NCBI GenBank assembly: GCA_934047225.1
Contig: OW204012.1
Coordinates: forward strand, 7,378,001 to 7,442,000
Source: Ypsolopha sequella
Taxonomy: Eukaryota > Arthropoda > Insecta > Lepidoptera > Ypsolophidae
Reading direction: 5' to 3'
Length of the DNA stretch: 64,000 nt
Shown here: piece by piece, positions 63,099 to 64,000 of the stretch
How the letters are laid out: each line of letters opens with the position of its first letter
Position numbering within the stretch: position 1 is the stretch's first letter
Notes under the pieces: model-generated
The model's database searches: none
Seen by the model: the letters and a program-made list of their open reading frames with translations, nothing else
Told to the model about the DNA's origin: nothing
Made by a program: the position numbers and the translations under genes

Positions 63099-63603
63099 TT
63101 AAGAGGATGGCATACCCTAGCAACTTTTTTTATTACCCGTCCAGCACAATAAGTCTAATGGCAAAGACCTTATTTGCTTTTCATAGAGGCGATTATATGT
63201 TGGCTCTTTGGACTCTTGTTCTTGGACACGTTAACTAGTGATCACGCAGCGAAACAACAAATTGGTGTTTTTAGCTAATACTGAAATATTTTGTAGGGAA
63301 AAAAATATTGGATTTAGGTAAAATCCCTTCATATTTCTATTGCCTATTTTATTTAAAAAAAATCAAGTTGTTCTCTTAACCGCGTTTTTGAAACGAACGT
63401 TTGAAAACCAAAAAAAGAGGGTCGAAAATATTTTTTTTTTGACAAAAGTATAAATCTTAAAACATTGTTTATAGGTGGAATCCCTAGGTAAAAGATCGAT
63501 AAATCAAATATATTTTCTTCAATTTGAGAAGAGACCTAGTTTCTTCCAATGAACCCTTGAAAACCTGGTGTTGTTGATGTTCTAGCGTCGTGTCCCGTTA
63601 ATC
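63099..63603 (+). repeat. Long dispersed repeat, copy 2
   Basis: Starts TTAAGAGGATGGCATACCC and ends GTGTCCCGTTAA. Colinear with 7671-8159. Confidence 0.75.
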
Positions 63604-64000
63604 CTTATTTAATGATTTCCCAAAGGTTTTACAGAAATTAAAAATAAAGGACGTAACAGGAAGAAACCATCAGTTCGTTAAGAGCTCTCGTGTCTAAATG
63701 AGGGATTGGAAGGACCCGAGTTATACAAACGTGTTTATAAGTCCACGGAACTCTAATTACTAGAATATTTCTACCAATTTTGATATAACAGTTACCACAT
63801 TTTCTATTAAGAAACGGGTAAGTAGCGATACACTGATATCCATGTCTGTTTTTGCAGCTTTACGTACCATTCACTCTTCACTTCACTCATCGTTCATTCA
63901 TTTTATATTCATTCACTTCACTTTCATCTATGGCGGCTAACTATCCCTGCGGTCCGAAATAGAATTACAATGGATCATACGCCATTCACTTCATACTTTC
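63604..64000. other. No recognised feature
   Basis: An irregular TTCA/CTTCA-rich run at 63860-63930 (cattcactcttcacttcact). No gene seen before the window ends. Confidence 0.35.

Overview
This window looks like a gene-poor, AT-rich stretch of an insect nuclear genome, most likely a moth or butterfly. The evidence is its repeat content: a mag-type Ty3/gypsy element primed by tRNA-Ser, RTE and CR1/Jockey-type LINE fragments, tRNA-derived SINEs, Helitron-like ends of the form GGGCGGGTCGCTAGT, many short inverted-repeat elements (MITEs), and the widespread GGGTTCCGTA repeat. The order-level call rests on remembered repeat motifs, because no host gene is present to anchor it. I found no convincing single-copy host gene. 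The only long open frames belong to retroelements.

Layout. 0-12 kb is a patchwork of MITEs: TTAA-flanked families, a GC-rich inverted-repeat element at 2.8-3.1 kb, a 1.48-kb hAT-like element (5992-7469) holding two other repeats, and pairs of MITEs nested in MITEs at 8.2-8.6 and 10.5-10.9 kb. 12.9-17.7 kb is a complete LTR retrotransposon on the minus strand with identical 127-bp LTRs, a 5-bp target duplication and an uninterrupted 1412-codon gag-pol frame. 18-31 kb holds SINEs, foldback elements, a 30-bp minisatellite (23.2 kb), a tandem triplet of a tRNA-like unit (25.0 kb), an hAT-like element (28.2 kb), RTE 3' ends with clear target duplications (28.7 and 30.1 kb), a Helitron-like copy (29.0-29.6 kb) and a 607-bp long-arm inverted repeat (30.45-31.06 kb). 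31-50 kb has more of the same, including nested foldbacks at 37.5-38.4 and 40.8-41.3 kb and a LINE 3' coding remnant split by a MITE (46.4-47.2 kb). 50.66-51.81 kb is a 22-copy array of a 52-bp unit. 56.6-61.4 kb is the most complex region: nested insertions containing a CR1/Jockey-type reverse transcriptase gene, itself split by an RTE 3' fragment. The right end carries decayed copies of families seen at the left, plus two scraps that look like an LTR end joined to a tRNA-Ser primer-binding site.

How the parts work together. There is no operon or pathway. The autonomous-type proteins are the mag-like polyprotein (probably intact) and two LINE reverse transcriptases (truncated and broken). 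The short elements carry no transposase, so they must have been moved by enzymes encoded elsewhere. The value of the window is historical: nested insertions, target-site duplications and paralogous empty sites allow the order of events to be read directly.
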